From: VBCK01 sp035511515
Lineage (GTDB): Bacteria > Pseudomonadota > Gammaproteobacteria > Burkholderiales > Burkholderiaceae_F
Assembly (NCBI GenBank): GCA_035511515.1
Contig: DATKFG010000030.1
Span: forward strand, 12,311-76,310
Direction: 5' to 3'
Length of the DNA stretch: 64,000 nucleotides
Below are positions 52,895-61,262 of the stretch, in pieces. The notes under the pieces are model-generated. The model worked only from the letters and a program-made list of their open reading frames with translations. It ran no database searches and was not told the DNA's origin. Made by a program: the position numbers and the translations under genes. Each line of letters begins with the position of its first letter. Position 1 is the stretch's first letter.

Positions 52895-53197
52895 ATGAGG
52901 CTCACCGAAAAGACCGAGATCCGTGACGAAGGCCGCGCAGCGCGCCTCGAAGCCCGCGTGACCACCGATCAGAAGAAAATGTTGCAGCAGGCGGCCGCTC
53001 TCTCGGGTCGGACGTTGAGCGAGTTCGTGGTGGCGAGCGCACAGGAGGCGGCTGCCAAGGTCATCGAAGCGCATGAGACGATCCGGCTGACGCGCGAGGA
53101 GCAGATCGCCTTCGTCGGTGCATTGCTTGATCCGCCGCCGCCCAACGCACGGCTGCGCAAGGCCGCCGCCAAGTACCGCCGGCAGACGGGGCGTTGA
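52895..53197 (+). CDS. DUF1778 (TacA-like) antitoxin
   Basis: 100 residues from ATG at 52895 (another ATG six bases before). RLEARVTTDQKKMLQQAAALSGRTLSEFVVASAQEAA is the ribbon-helix-helix domain of DUF1778; the tail IAFVGALLDPPPPNARLRKAAAKYR is the toxin-binding segment that blocks the acetyltransferase. No ribosome site is seen, and the promoter predicts a leaderless or nearly leaderless message. Directly followed by the toxin. Confidence 0.9.
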   Translation: MRLTEKTEIRDEGRAARLEARVTTDQKKMLQQAAALSGRTLSEFVVASAQEAAAKVIEAHETIRLTREEQIAFVGALLDPPPPNARLRKAAAKYRRQTGR

Positions 53198-53719
53198 TTG
53201 CCGACGCCGGCCGCGCCCTATCGGATCGCGCCCCTTCTTAAGAGCCACGACCGCAGCGCGTTTTCATCTGGCAGCGAGCCGCTGGATCGGTATTTGCAGC
53301 AGCAAGCGCGCCAGGACGCGGAAAAGCGTGTCGCCGCGCCTTTTGTTCTCGTCGAGCCGCCTGCAAACCGCGTCCTCGGCTACTACACCCTGTCGGCGTC
53401 TGTGATCACGGCCGATGAATTGCCGGATAAGCTCGCGAAGACGCTTCCGCGCTACCCGCAGTTGCCAGTGATCCTGCTCGGCCGACTGGCCGTTGACCAA
53501 AGTTGCAAGGGACGGGGAATCGGGCAGTTTCTTCTTATGGATGCGCTCCGCCGCAGCCTCGAGTCAGCCGCGGACATCGCGGCGATGGCCGTCGTCGTCG
53601 ACGCCAAGGACGCCGCGGCGGCAAGCTTCTACCAGCATTTTGGTTTTACACAGCTTCAGCAGCGGCCGGGCCGCTTGTTTCTGCCGATGAAGACGGTGAC
53701 GGAACTCTTTCCGGTATGA
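53198..53719 (+). CDS. GNAT toxin (TacT/AtaT-like)
   Basis: 173 residues from a TTG immediately after the antitoxin stop (TGATTG). FSSGSEPLDRYLQQQARQDAEKRVAAPFVLV is the conserved amino-terminal stretch of GNAT toxins; LLGRLAVDQSCKGRGIGQFLLMDALRRSLE is acetyl-CoA binding motif A; SFYQHFGFTQL and MKTV follow, and catalytic Tyr is in SFYQHFGF. These toxins acetylate aminoacyl-tRNA and stop translation. DUF1778-GNAT is an established type II toxin-antitoxin pair. Confidence 0.92.
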   Translation: MPTPAAPYRIAPLLKSHDRSAFSSGSEPLDRYLQQQARQDAEKRVAAPFVLVEPPANRVLGYYTLSASVITADELPDKLAKTLPRYPQLPVILLGRLAVDQSCKGRGIGQFLLMDALRRSLESAADIAAMAVVVDAKDAAAASFYQHFGFTQLQQRPGRLFLPMKTVTELFPV

Positions 53720-53889
53720 ACGACGTCTTTCCTCGGTGCCGTTGTCCGGGGCAGCGCGTCATGGCGCTCAACGCTTGAAGTCGCGAGCACGCCGGGGCGG
53801 ACCGTTCCGTAGTCCTTACAGTCGAGTATCACGGTAGCGGTTCTTCAATGCTTGCAAGTTGTGCACAAATCTCACGTGCGACCGGACGC

Positions 53890-54306
53890 CTATGCAACCA
53901 GCCTGAATCCGACAATCGAAAAGTGATGATCGAACGCGAACACAAGGCGAATGCGCGAGCGCTTCATGATGGTAAAGCTCGTCGCGTCGACGGCAGAGAG
54001 CTTGTGCAGGTCCGAGCGCCGGAAATATTCCCAAGACTGATCGAGATCGCGCAGCTCGCAGGGAAGGATCTTCACCGTGCCGGGCCTGTAGATCGACTCT
54101 CTCCACGCCAGCGCCACGTCGCGGTTGGCATTGCGCTCCAGGAAGGTGAACGTTTCGATTACGACGGGAATGGACGTATGAAGTTTGGCGCCAGCTCGAT
54201 GCAGGACTTCCCACTGCTCCCGGGCTCGCGGGTGAAGCGGGTCACGCGAAAGGGCGAGGGCGATCCAGGCCCCGCTGTCGACGAAGGCGGCTTCGCCGTG
54301 CCGCAT
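53890..54306 (-). CDS. Second PIN-domain toxin (VapC-like)
   Basis: 138 residues. AAFVDSGAWIALALSRDPLH gives Asp of the PIN active site, PVVIETFTFL the Glu, KLSAVDATSFTIMKR the Asp and FAFDHHFSIVGF the last Asp: complete PIN set. Its ATG overlaps the antitoxin stop. Different from the VapC at 22716 in sequence (shared fold only), so a separate acquisition. Confidence 0.88.
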   Translation of the reverse strand: MRHGEAAFVDSGAWIALALSRDPLHPRAREQWEVLHRAGAKLHTSIPVVIETFTFLERNANRDVALAWRESIYRPGTVKILPCELRDLDQSWEYFRRSDLHKLSAVDATSFTIMKRSRIRLVFAFDHHFSIVGFRLVA

Positions 54307-54515
54307 CAGGGCTCGTCATGGACGGTGTCGTGCTCAATCGACGGTCGCCGCGGCTCGCCGTCCCATATCGCGACCGGCCCGGAGGCTGGGGCTTTTAAGA
54401 TCACTTTGCGGATCGCCTCCCGAACGAGCTCTGCGACGCTGCGGCCGGAGCGAGTGGCTGCTTTGCGCAGCGCGTCGAGTTCTTCCTTCGGCAGATAGAC
54501 CTGGGTCTTTTCCAT
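54306..54515 (-). CDS. Ribbon-helix-helix antitoxin of the second PIN toxin
   Basis: 69 residues. EKTQVYLPKEELDALRKAATRSGRSVAELVREAIRKV is a CopG/RHH DNA-binding domain; the remaining 25 residues (VAIWDGEPRRP...) would thread into the PIN toxin. The longer upstream open frame runs through the operator and is not coding. Coupled to the toxin by an overlap at one base. Confidence 0.88.
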   Translation of the reverse strand: MEKTQVYLPKEELDALRKAATRSGRSVAELVREAIRKVILKAPASGPVAIWDGEPRRPSIEHDTVHDEP

Positions 54516-54546
54516 GTATGTCACGTTAATACCATAACTGACATAC
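54516..54546. promoter_or_regulatory. Operator palindrome of the second toxin-antitoxin pair
   Basis: GTATGTCA (54516-54523) and TGACATAC (54539-54546), perfect 8-base arms with a 15-base spacer, beginning immediately upstream of the antitoxin ATG. An autoregulatory RHH site by analogy to 23301-23330. Confidence 0.72.
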
Positions 54547-54574
54547 GTCAATCGCAGGGGTCCGAACACGATGC

Positions 54575-54765
54575 GTGGAACGCTCGCGCTTCGATGCCGA
54601 GCGCAACCTCGTCCTCATCAACAACGGTCACCGCAATTTCGTCTACGCCGCGCGCAACAAGATGCCGAAGCTGGTGCTCAAGAACTTCGTCGGCATTCCA
54701 CAGGATCAGCCGCTCGAACGGATGCTCGCGAGCTGAGGTTATATACAAGGGAGAACCTGCGATAG
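54575..54765 (+). pseudogene. Frameshifted C-terminal remnant of an unrecognised larger gene
   Basis: The frame from 54575 reads VERSRFDAERNLVLINNGHR then NFVYAARNKMPKLVLKNFVG and PLERMLAS-stop; the next frame continues ELRLYTRENLR-stop at 54765. Composition is protein-like with no start or N-terminus. I recall ATP-binding proteins of mobile regions with similar tails, but this is not secure. It and the neighbouring toxin genes are typical debris of an integrated element beside a tRNA gene. Confidence 0.5.
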
Positions 54766-54801
54766 GAATCCCCCAGTGGTCGGAGGAAGTGTGCTTTCGG
54801 G

Positions 54802-54858
54802 CACATAGGTCAAAAGGCGTTCCGGCCAGAATAATCCGTTACCTATGTGAGCGGAACG
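54802..54858. repeat. Interleaved inverted repeats next to tRNA-Phe
   Basis: CACATAGGT (54802-54810) pairs with ACCTATGTG (54841-54849), and CGTTCCG (54818-54824) pairs with CGGAACG (54852-54858): order A-B-A'-B', which is pseudoknot topology if transcribed, or two overlapping dimer sites if protein-bound. It ends 13 bases from the tRNA 3' end. Confidence 0.55.
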
Positions 54859-54871
54859 GACCAAGAGGGAT

Positions 54872-54947
<76 letters not shown>

Positions 54948-55273
54948 GTTGCAAGATGCGGATGCTGCCCCGCGCATATCCGCGGCAGGTTGCGTCCGTG
55001 TACAGGGCGAAACTTAAATAATAGCGGATCGCATATCCGCGCCCGCACCGTCGGTTCAGACTTCCCGGCACAGAAGAGAGCTCTTAAATCCCGCACCCGC
55101 TCTTTATTCGGCCGTAGGGGCTTTTGCCGAGTCAGGTTTCCCCTCTCCAGGACGTCGCTGATGTGCCTCCAATCCAATGATCAAGTCGGCGGTATTGCTC
55201 GGCTGCCGATATCAGGTGATCTCTGCCGGGGCCAGCGTCGCGATACTATCGAACTCGATCGGGGCGACACGGC
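54948..55273. other. Intergenic region between tRNA-Phe and the response regulator
   Basis: 326 bases without a gene I can support. The 12-base word CGCATATCCGCG appears twice (54973-54984, 55030-55041), the second inside the inverted repeat GCGGAT-CGCAT-ATCCGC; an A/T-rich patch around 55010 could be part of the tRNA promoter (minus strand). Confidence 0.4.
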
Positions 55274-55915
55274 ATGACGACTTCGGTTTTGTTGATCGAT
55301 GACCACCGGCTGGTGCGCGAAGCGCTGCGCGACACGCTCGCCAATGAAACGGATATCGAAGTGATTGGCGAGGCCGGCGACGCGGCCACCGCGCTCGAGC
55401 GTGCGCGCAGCCTGGCGCCCGATGTCGTCGTGCTGGACATCGGATTGCCCGATCTGAACGGGATCGAGGCCGCCGGCCGGCTCAGGCAGCAAACCGGCGG
55501 CGGCATCAGAATCGTCGCGCTGTCGGCCTATACCGATCGCCGCTTCGTCACCGAGATGCTGCGGGCCGGCGCCTCGGCCTACGTGACCAAATCGTCCGCC
55601 GGCACCGAGCTGGTGCGCGCGATCCGTGCCGTCGCGTCGGGTCAGACCTACATCTGCCCCGAGGCGGCCGAGTCGCTGGTTTCAGCGGTGCGGAACGCCC
55701 CGGATGGGGAGCCGCTACCGCGACTGAGCCCGCGCGAACGGGAAGTCTTGCGGCTGATCGCCGAGGGCGTGCGCTCCCCGGCGATTGCCGAGCAGTTGCA
55801 CATCTCGGTCGGAACGGTCGAAGTGCACCGGCGCAACATCATGCGCAAACTCGACCTGCGCACGGTCGCCGAGCTGACCCGCTACGCGGTTCGCGAAGGC
55901 CTCGCTTCGCTCTGA
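55274..55915 (+). CDS. NarL/LuxR-family response regulator
   Basis: 213 residues: receiver 1-120 with phospho-Asp in VVVLDIGLPDLNG and Lys in YVTKSSAG; LuxR-type HTH 150-210 (SPREREVLRLIAEGVRSPAIA, VGTVEVHRRNIMRKLDL). DNA-binding regulator; its kinase is not nearby. Followed after 106 bases by the PAS-GGDEF-Crp fusion gene, same strand, which could be its target or partner. Confidence 0.92.
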   Translation: MTTSVLLIDDHRLVREALRDTLANETDIEVIGEAGDAATALERARSLAPDVVVLDIGLPDLNGIEAAGRLRQQTGGGIRIVALSAYTDRRFVTEMLRAGASAYVTKSSAGTELVRAIRAVASGQTYICPEAAESLVSAVRNAPDGEPLPRLSPREREVLRLIAEGVRSPAIAEQLHISVGTVEVHRRNIMRKLDLRTVAELTRYAVREGLASL

Positions 55916-56021
55916 CCGATTCCTACCGGGTAACCGGTAGCGGCGATTGCCGGGGAGCGTGGATTCCTCAAGATCCCAGCGACGGCTAATTTAGAGGGCT
56001 TGGCTCGGGTTTCCGGCGTTC

Positions 56022-57623
56022 ATGACAGTCTCGAATACTCTGGAACAGGTTGCCTGGTTGATGGACCGCTCCGGCGAGGCGGCGCTCATCACCGACGCGG
56101 CTGGAATCATCCAGTACGTCAACCCGGCATTCGAGCACATGACCGGGTTCGGGTCCGCGGAGGCGATCGGAAGCACGCCCGCGATCCTGAAATCGGGCCT
56201 GCTGCCGCTCGAGTTCTACCAACGCCTGTGGCGCACCCTGCTCGAGGGACGCGAGTTTCGCGGCGTGCTGATCAATCGTCGAAAGAGCGGCGAGATTTAC
56301 CACGAGGAAAAAACGATCCGCCCGTTGCTGGGCCCCGACGGCGGGATCACGCACTTTCTGTCCTGCGGACATGACGTCAGCGAACGCCTCGCGGCGATCG
56401 AGAAACTCCGGCACGATGCGCTGCACGATGACCTGACGGAATTGCCCAATCGCACGCTGTTTGCGGATCGCCTGCGGCACGCTCTTTCCAATGCCAGGCG
56501 CACCGGAGCTTGCTTCGCGGTCGCGATGGTGGATGTGGACCGATTCAAGGCGATCAACGACCTGCTCGGGCACGCCGCGGGCGATGCCGTGCTGCGCGCG
56601 GCGGCATTGCGTCTGCGGCTGTGCGTACGCGAAATCGACACGGTCGCGCGACTGGGCGGAGACGAGTTCGCGGTTCTGCTGCCGGGGCCCGCGGACGCCT
56701 CCGCGGCCCGTCAGGTGCTGCGCAAAATGGTCGAGGCCTTTGCGGTGCCGGTTCGCGTTGAAAACGGGGCGGCGATCAAGCTGACGATCAGCGCCGGCGC
56801 CTGCCTGTGTCCGGGCGACGGCAAGGACGCTGGCGCCTTGATGCGTGCGGCCGACCTGGCGATGTATCGCGCCAAACAAGGCGGCGGAAACGCGTTCTAC
56901 ATGACCGACGAGGGCGACGCTGCGGGTGGCGCCGTTCGCGCCGATACGCCCGCGATCAGGACGTACGAGGGCGAGGACATGCTGCGGACGCTGGAGCGGA
57001 ACGTTCCGGTGCATCGTCGCGCGGCGCGTGCCGGTCACAAGGTGTTCCGTGCCGGCGACCGCTTTTGCGAAATCCACGTGATCCGCTGTGGCGTGTGCAA
57101 GCTCACCAAGACGACCTCCGACGGCGGCGGCCAGCTCGTATCGCTGGCGTTCAAGGGCGACTGGCTGGGCTTCGATGGCATCGACGGCGGCGTGTACGGG
57201 TGCGACGCCGAAGCCGTGGACGCCGGTGAAGTGTGGGCCATCCGCTACGACGAGTTGCTGCTCGCGGGCACCCGAACCCCGGCCCTGCTCGCGTTGCTGC
57301 ATGCCGCGATGAGCCGCGAGATCGCACGCGAGCGCGACGCGACGCTGTTGCATGCCGCGTGGTCGGCCGATGCGAAGGTGGCCAACTTCCTGCACCACCT
57401 GGCCCACAACCTGGCCCGCAGCGGCCTCGGCACCGACCCGATCAGGCTGCCCGTGAGCCGGGCCGAGATCGGCAGCCACCTGGGCCTGACCCACGAGTCC
57501 GTCACGCGCGCAATCTCGCGGATGGTCAGAGAGGACGTCATCCGATTCGGCGATGGCGGCCGCAGGGAACTGCACGTTCCGGCCCTCACCGCACTGCAGG
57601 AGTTCGCGCGCCGCTGCGCCTAG
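56022..57623 (+). CDS. PAS-GGDEF-Crp/Fnr fusion: diguanylate cyclase joined to a transcription factor
   Basis: 533 residues. PAS 8-122 (ITDAAGIIQYVNPAFEHMTGF); GGDEF 134-298 with active site RLGGDEFAVLL (GGDEF 212-216) and intact inhibitory I-site RxxD (203-206) at the canonical spacing; cyclic-nucleotide-like sensor domain 325-425 (GHKVFRAGDRFCEIHVIRCGVCKL, GDWLGFDGIDGG) and Crp/Fnr winged helix 440-533 (AEIGSHLGLTHESVTRAISR). The helix has E-x2-T-R close to the Fnr E-x2-S-R that reads TTGAT. Four Cys (349, 356, 359, 394) lie in the sensor part. No membrane segments: cytoplasmic. A single chain that senses a signal, makes c-di-GMP and binds DNA is unusual. Confidence 0.85.
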   Translation: MTVSNTLEQVAWLMDRSGEAALITDAAGIIQYVNPAFEHMTGFGSAEAIGSTPAILKSGLLPLEFYQRLWRTLLEGREFRGVLINRRKSGEIYHEEKTIRPLLGPDGGITHFLSCGHDVSERLAAIEKLRHDALHDDLTELPNRTLFADRLRHALSNARRTGACFAVAMVDVDRFKAINDLLGHAAGDAVLRAAALRLRLCVREIDTVARLGGDEFAVLLPGPADASAARQVLRKMVEAFAVPVRVENGAAIKLTISAGACLCPGDGKDAGALMRAADLAMYRAKQGGGNAFYMTDEGDAAGGAVRADTPAIRTYEGEDMLRTLERNVPVHRRAARAGHKVFRAGDRFCEIHVIRCGVCKLTKTTSDGGGQLVSLAFKGDWLGFDGIDGGVYGCDAEAVDAGEVWAIRYDELLLAGTRTPALLALLHAAMSREIARERDATLLHAAWSADAKVANFLHHLAHNLARSGLGTDPIRLPVSRAEIGSHLGLTHESVTRAISRMVREDVIRFGDGGRRELHVPALTALQEFARRCA

Positions 57624-58627
57624 CCGGACCACGCCGCCTGCACCTGCGCGGCTAGGTCGCCCGCCCGCCCTTCGTAGCGCGGCGAGAAGTGGAACGGCAC
57701 CACCGCCCTGGCACCGACGTGGCCGGCGATCTGGCCGGCCTGGCGTGCGGTCAGGTGGTTCTTGTAGGCTGCCTGCTCCCGGTCCTCGTCGAGAAACACG
57801 CTCTCGATGAACAGCAGGTCCACCGCCCTCAACAGGCCGGCGAGCACCTGGACATTGGCTTCGGTGTAGCGCAGGTCGGTCACGTAGCCGATGCGCTGGC
57901 CGGGAACGACATCGAGAATGACGTCGCGCAGTTCGCCCACGCGCCGCGACACGACATGCGAGCCCGCGGCATCGGTCCACTGCACCTCGATCGGCGTTGC
58001 ACCTGGCGCATCCGTCAGAACGGCGCGCTTGAGCTCGCGCAGCCACGGACCCGTTCCAAGGCCGAGCCCCGCCAGGCGAACCTTGTCGACCCTGAGCCGC
58101 GCCTTTTCCTCGATTGCGAACGCCAGGCAGGCAATGTCGTGATCGACGAAGCGGCCGCGCACCCGGAAGGTCGCCTCCTCATGCAGCACGTCGTCGACCG
58201 GCTCGAACGGCGCGCACGCCTCGCGCGCGAATGCCGTGCTGCTCGAGAATCGTGCACGCAGCCCCTTGCGGTCGAGCCCGATCTCGCGCACGTCGAGCAT
58301 CAGTGCGACTTCGTAGCGGTGCACCACGTTCCACGTGTACGCGCGCAGCTTGTGTTCGACGCTCTCGATGAAACCCGGGCCTCCGACCAGCACGATCAGC
58401 CCCTTGCGTCCGAGCACGACACGCAGCAGATGATCGAACCCGGAGAAATGGTCCATGTGCGTATGGGTGACGAACACGTGCGACAGCCGCATCAGCTTGC
58501 GGGGCGGCAGCGCCGAGATGTCGCCCAGGTCGAACAGCAACGCGCGGCGCTCGTCGCGAAAGTCGACGTACAGGCCCGGATCGCCAAAAGCGTCGTTGAC
58601 CAGATGGGGTTCGAACAGGCCGTGCAT
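57620..58627 (-). CDS. RNase Z-like metallo-beta-lactamase-fold hydrolase
   Basis: 335 residues from ATG; 4-base tail overlap with the preceding convergent gene. FVTHTHMDHFSGFDHLLR gives the HxHxDH zinc signature; more ligands in DLRYTEANVQ and VVPFHFSPRY. Fold and length are those of RNase Z/ElaC-like proteins, but tRNase-specific exosite elements are not clear. Possible function: tRNA 3' processing or a related phosphodiesterase. Confidence 0.8.
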   Translation of the reverse strand: MHGLFEPHLVNDAFGDPGLYVDFRDERRALLFDLGDISALPPRKLMRLSHVFVTHTHMDHFSGFDHLLRVVLGRKGLIVLVGGPGFIESVEHKLRAYTWNVVHRYEVALMLDVREIGLDRKGLRARFSSSTAFAREACAPFEPVDDVLHEEATFRVRGRFVDHDIACLAFAIEEKARLRVDKVRLAGLGLGTGPWLRELKRAVLTDAPGATPIEVQWTDAAGSHVVSRRVGELRDVILDVVPGQRIGYVTDLRYTEANVQVLAGLLRAVDLLFIESVFLDEDREQAAYKNHLTARQAGQIAGHVGARAVVPFHFSPRYEGRAGDLAAQVQAAWSG

Positions 58628-58695
58628 CGGCGGGCGTCCCAAGCGCCGTATTCTTGATCAAAATATAATCGCCTGTCCTCTCAGATCCGGAACCC

Positions 58696-59874
58696 GTGGC
58701 TGCTGCTCCGAGCTTGTTCGACGTCGCCGTCGTCGGCACGGGCGTCGTCGGCCTGGCTGCCGCGCTGGGGTGCGCGCACCAGGGTCTGAGGGTCGCGCTG
58801 ATCGGCCCGCTTCCGCGACCGCACGTTCCGACGGCCGAGGCGCCGTTCGATCCCCGAATCTACGCGCTGGCAGGCGCCTCGATCCGTTTGCTCGAGGACG
58901 TTCGCGCCTGGTCACAGGTCGATCCGGGCCGCATCCAGCCGGTGGTGCGAATGCAGATCGAAGGCGACGCCGGAGGCTCGCTCAGCTTCGATGCCTACGC
59001 CGCCACCGTCGATCGCCTGGCCACGATCGTCGAGGAGTGCGAGCTGCTGCGGGCGCTCTGGATCGCGTGCGGCTTTGCACCGGCGGTGTCGCACCTGGAA
59101 GACTCGTTCGAGGCGCTCGATGCGCGCGCCGACGTTGCGCGCGTGCGCCTGGCCGGCGGGCGCTGGATCGAAACCCGGCTGGTGCTGGGCGCGGACGGCA
59201 GGAACTCGCCGGTGCGCGCTGCGGCCGGACTCAACACGGTCGAAACGCCGTTCCGGCAGACCGCGGTGGTGGCCAACTTCGGGTGCGCCGAGCCGCATCG
59301 CGGCGTGGCCCACCAGTGGTTCACCGCCGAAGGAGTCGTTGCGCTGCTGCCGCTTGCGGGCCGGCACGCATCGCTGGTCTGGTCGGCCCCGCAGGAGCTG
59401 GCCGCGCAGCTGCTCGCCCTGCCGGCCGGCGAGCTGGCTTTGCGCGTCAAGGCCCGCACCGAAGGCCGGCTCGGCGAGCTCGCGCAGCTGGGGCAGGCGC
59501 ATGGCTTTGCGCTGTGCGATCTGCGCGTCGACCACGTCGTGACGGACCGGCTGGTGCTGCTCGGCGACGCGGCCCATGTGGTGCATCCGCTCGCCGGGCA
59601 GGGGCTGAACCTGGGGCTGCAGGATGTCGCGCAAGTGTGCAAGGTGCTGTCGGAGCGCGAGGCCTGGCGCGACCTGGGCGAACTGGCGCTGTTGCGGCGT
59701 CACGAGCGTGCCCGCGCCGAACCGGTGGGCCTGATGCGGCTGACCGTCAACTCGCTGGCTCGCCTGTTCGAAACGCGCGACCCGGCCGTGCGCTGGCTGC
59801 GCAACCAGGGCCTGGACTGGGTTCAAGCCGTGCCGTTCCTGAAGAACCTGCTGGTGCGTCGGGCAATTGGCTGA
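58696..59874 (+). CDS. UbiH/UbiI-type FAD hydroxylase for ubiquinone biosynthesis
   Basis: 392 residues from GTG. VVGTGVVGLAAALGCAHQG (dinucleotide site), LVLGADGRNSPVRAAAG (DG motif), LLGDAAHVVHPLAGQGLNLGLQDV (GD motif) are typical of the UbiH/UbiI/UbiL/UbiM group, which hydroxylates the ubiquinone precursor ring using FAD, NADPH and O2. In this family distinct members act on C1, C5 or C6; which is not visible. The next gene, dsbC, starts 99 bases downstream. Confidence 0.85.
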   Translation: MAAAPSLFDVAVVGTGVVGLAAALGCAHQGLRVALIGPLPRPHVPTAEAPFDPRIYALAGASIRLLEDVRAWSQVDPGRIQPVVRMQIEGDAGGSLSFDAYAATVDRLATIVEECELLRALWIACGFAPAVSHLEDSFEALDARADVARVRLAGGRWIETRLVLGADGRNSPVRAAAGLNTVETPFRQTAVVANFGCAEPHRGVAHQWFTAEGVVALLPLAGRHASLVWSAPQELAAQLLALPAGELALRVKARTEGRLGELAQLGQAHGFALCDLRVDHVVTDRLVLLGDAAHVVHPLAGQGLNLGLQDVAQVCKVLSEREAWRDLGELALLRRHERARAEPVGLMRLTVNSLARLFETRDPAVRWLRNQGLDWVQAVPFLKNLLVRRAIG

Positions 59875-59901
59875 TTTCGCACCCGACAGGCGGTCTGTTC
59901 A

Positions 59902-59953
59902 CAGGCGCCGGCTCACCGGACCCGGTTAGACTGACGTGTTGCCTCGGCGCCTG
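59902..59953. terminator. Possible terminator-like inverted repeat after the Ubi hydroxylase gene
   Basis: CAGGCGCC (59902-59909) and GGCGCCTG (59946-59953) form an 8-base perfect inverted repeat 27 bases after the hydroxylase stop. No T-run; loop of 36 bases; weak evidence for termination. Confidence 0.3.
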
Positions 59954-59973
59954 AGGCCAAATTGGAATCGAAA

Positions 59974-60786
59974 ATGAAGCCCATCGTCATTGCCGCACTG
60001 GCACTGGTGCTGTCGGCCGGCACAGGCTGGGCCGAAGAATCGCCCGCTGTGGCACAGCCGGCATCCGCGGCCGTTCAACCGGCCCCTGCGCTGGCTCCGT
60101 CCGGACCCGCGCCGGCGGCCAAGTCGGTCGAGGACCTGGTTCGCGAGCGGGTGACGAAGAAGATTCCCGGCAAGGTCAACGCGATCCGCAAGCTGCCCTT
60201 CGGCATGTACGAGGTGGTGATCGACAGCGAGATCGTTTACGTGGACGAGAGCGCCAATTACCTGATCACCGGCCACTTGTTCGACACCCGCACCCACGAG
60301 GACCTGACGGCCCAGCGCAGCGAGGAAGTGCTGCGGGTCGATTTCGGCACGCTGCCGCTGGACCTGGCGTTCAAGGTCGTCCGGGGCGACGGATCGCGCC
60401 CGGTCGCAATCTTCGAGGATCCGAACTGCCCGTACTGCAAGAAGCTGGAGCGCGATATCCGCACGCTGAACAATACGACGATCTACATATTCCTGTACCC
60501 GATTCTGTCCGACGACTCGGTCGCCAAGTCCACGCAGGTCTGGTGTTCGAAGGATCCGTCGGCGGCCTGGGCCAAATTGATGCTCGACGGGGCGCAGCTC
60601 GACAAGGCGGCCGACGGTTGCAAGACGCCGATCCAGGACGTGCTGCAGCTGGGCCATCGCCTCAGCGTAACCGGAACGCCCACGTTGGTATTCGCCGACG
60701 GCCGGCGCGCGCCGGGGATGGTTCCGCTGGACCGGATCGAGCAGATGATGAACTCGGCAGCGCGCCCGCAGGCGATGCCCAACTGA
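59974..60786 (+). CDS. dsbC: Disulfide isomerase DsbC
   Basis: 270 residues. Signal MKPIVIAALALVLSAGTGWA, an Ala/Pro-rich spacer (to about residue 48), dimerisation domain 50-120, linker and thioredoxin domain with active site Cys152-Pro-Tyr-Cys155 (FEDPNCPYCKKLE), cis-Pro loop SVTGTPTLVFADGR. It corrects wrong disulfides in the periplasm and needs reduction by DsbD. The spacer of 25 Ala/Pro/Val residues is longer than in E. coli. Confidence 0.94.
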   Translation: MKPIVIAALALVLSAGTGWAEESPAVAQPASAAVQPAPALAPSGPAPAAKSVEDLVRERVTKKIPGKVNAIRKLPFGMYEVVIDSEIVYVDESANYLITGHLFDTRTHEDLTAQRSEEVLRVDFGTLPLDLAFKVVRGDGSRPVAIFEDPNCPYCKKLERDIRTLNNTTIYIFLYPILSDDSVAKSTQVWCSKDPSAAWAKLMLDGAQLDKAADGCKTPIQDVLQLGHRLSVTGTPTLVFADGRRAPGMVPLDRIEQMMNSAARPQAMPN

Positions 60787-61259
60787 CCCGAGATACCGGC
60801 ACGGACCTTCGCATAGAGCCCGGCGATCCCGCCAGCGCGGCGGTGCGCGCGCTGATCGCTGAACTGGACGCATACCAGCAGGCGTTGTACCCACCCGAGA
60901 GCAACCACCTGGTGCCGGTCGATGCGCTGCGCCGGGCCGACGTCGTCTTCCTGGTCGCGCGCCTTCACACCGAAGTCGTCGGCTGCGCTGCGCTGGTCGA
61001 CCCGTGCGGCGAATACGGAGAGGTCAAGCGCATGTACGTGCGGCCGTCCAGCCGCGGGATGGGCGTGGGCGCGGCGCTGCTGGCCGCCCTGGTGGCGCAG
61101 GCGCGCGCGCGCGGGCTGCGCCTTGTGCGCCTGGAGACCGGCATTGCTCAGCCCGAGGCGCTGCGGCTTTACGAGCGGTTCGGGTTTCGGCGCCGCGCCC
61201 CGTTCGGCGCCTACCGCGAGGATCGGCTGAGCCTTTTCATGGAGCTGCAGCTCGGGTGA
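60783..61259 (+). CDS. GNAT-family N-acetyltransferase
   Basis: Up to 158 residues; the start is uncertain. No ATG is available; a CTG (60783) overlapping the dsbC stop or a GTG (60842, which would remove the first strand) are the options. KRMYVRPSSRGMGVGAALLAALVAQARARGLRLVRLETG (motif A) and EALRLYERFGFRRRAPFG (motif B) place it in the GNAT family, close to putative PhnO-like acetyltransferases. The start overlaps the dsbC stop, so translational coupling is likely. Confidence 0.78.
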   Translation: MTRDTGTDLRIEPGDPASAAVRALIAELDAYQQALYPPESNHLVPVDALRRADVVFLVARLHTEVVGCAALVDPCGEYGEVKRMYVRPSSRGMGVGAALLAALVAQARARGLRLVRLETGIAQPEALRLYERFGFRRRAPFGAYREDRLSLFMELQLG

Positions 61260-61262
61260 AGC

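Noticed and set aside
53720..53889. Small gene between the GNAT toxin and the second PIN toxin
   Set aside because: Only a short minus-strand tail (VRFVHNLQALKNRYRDTRL) looks protein-like; it has no start and no recognised family.
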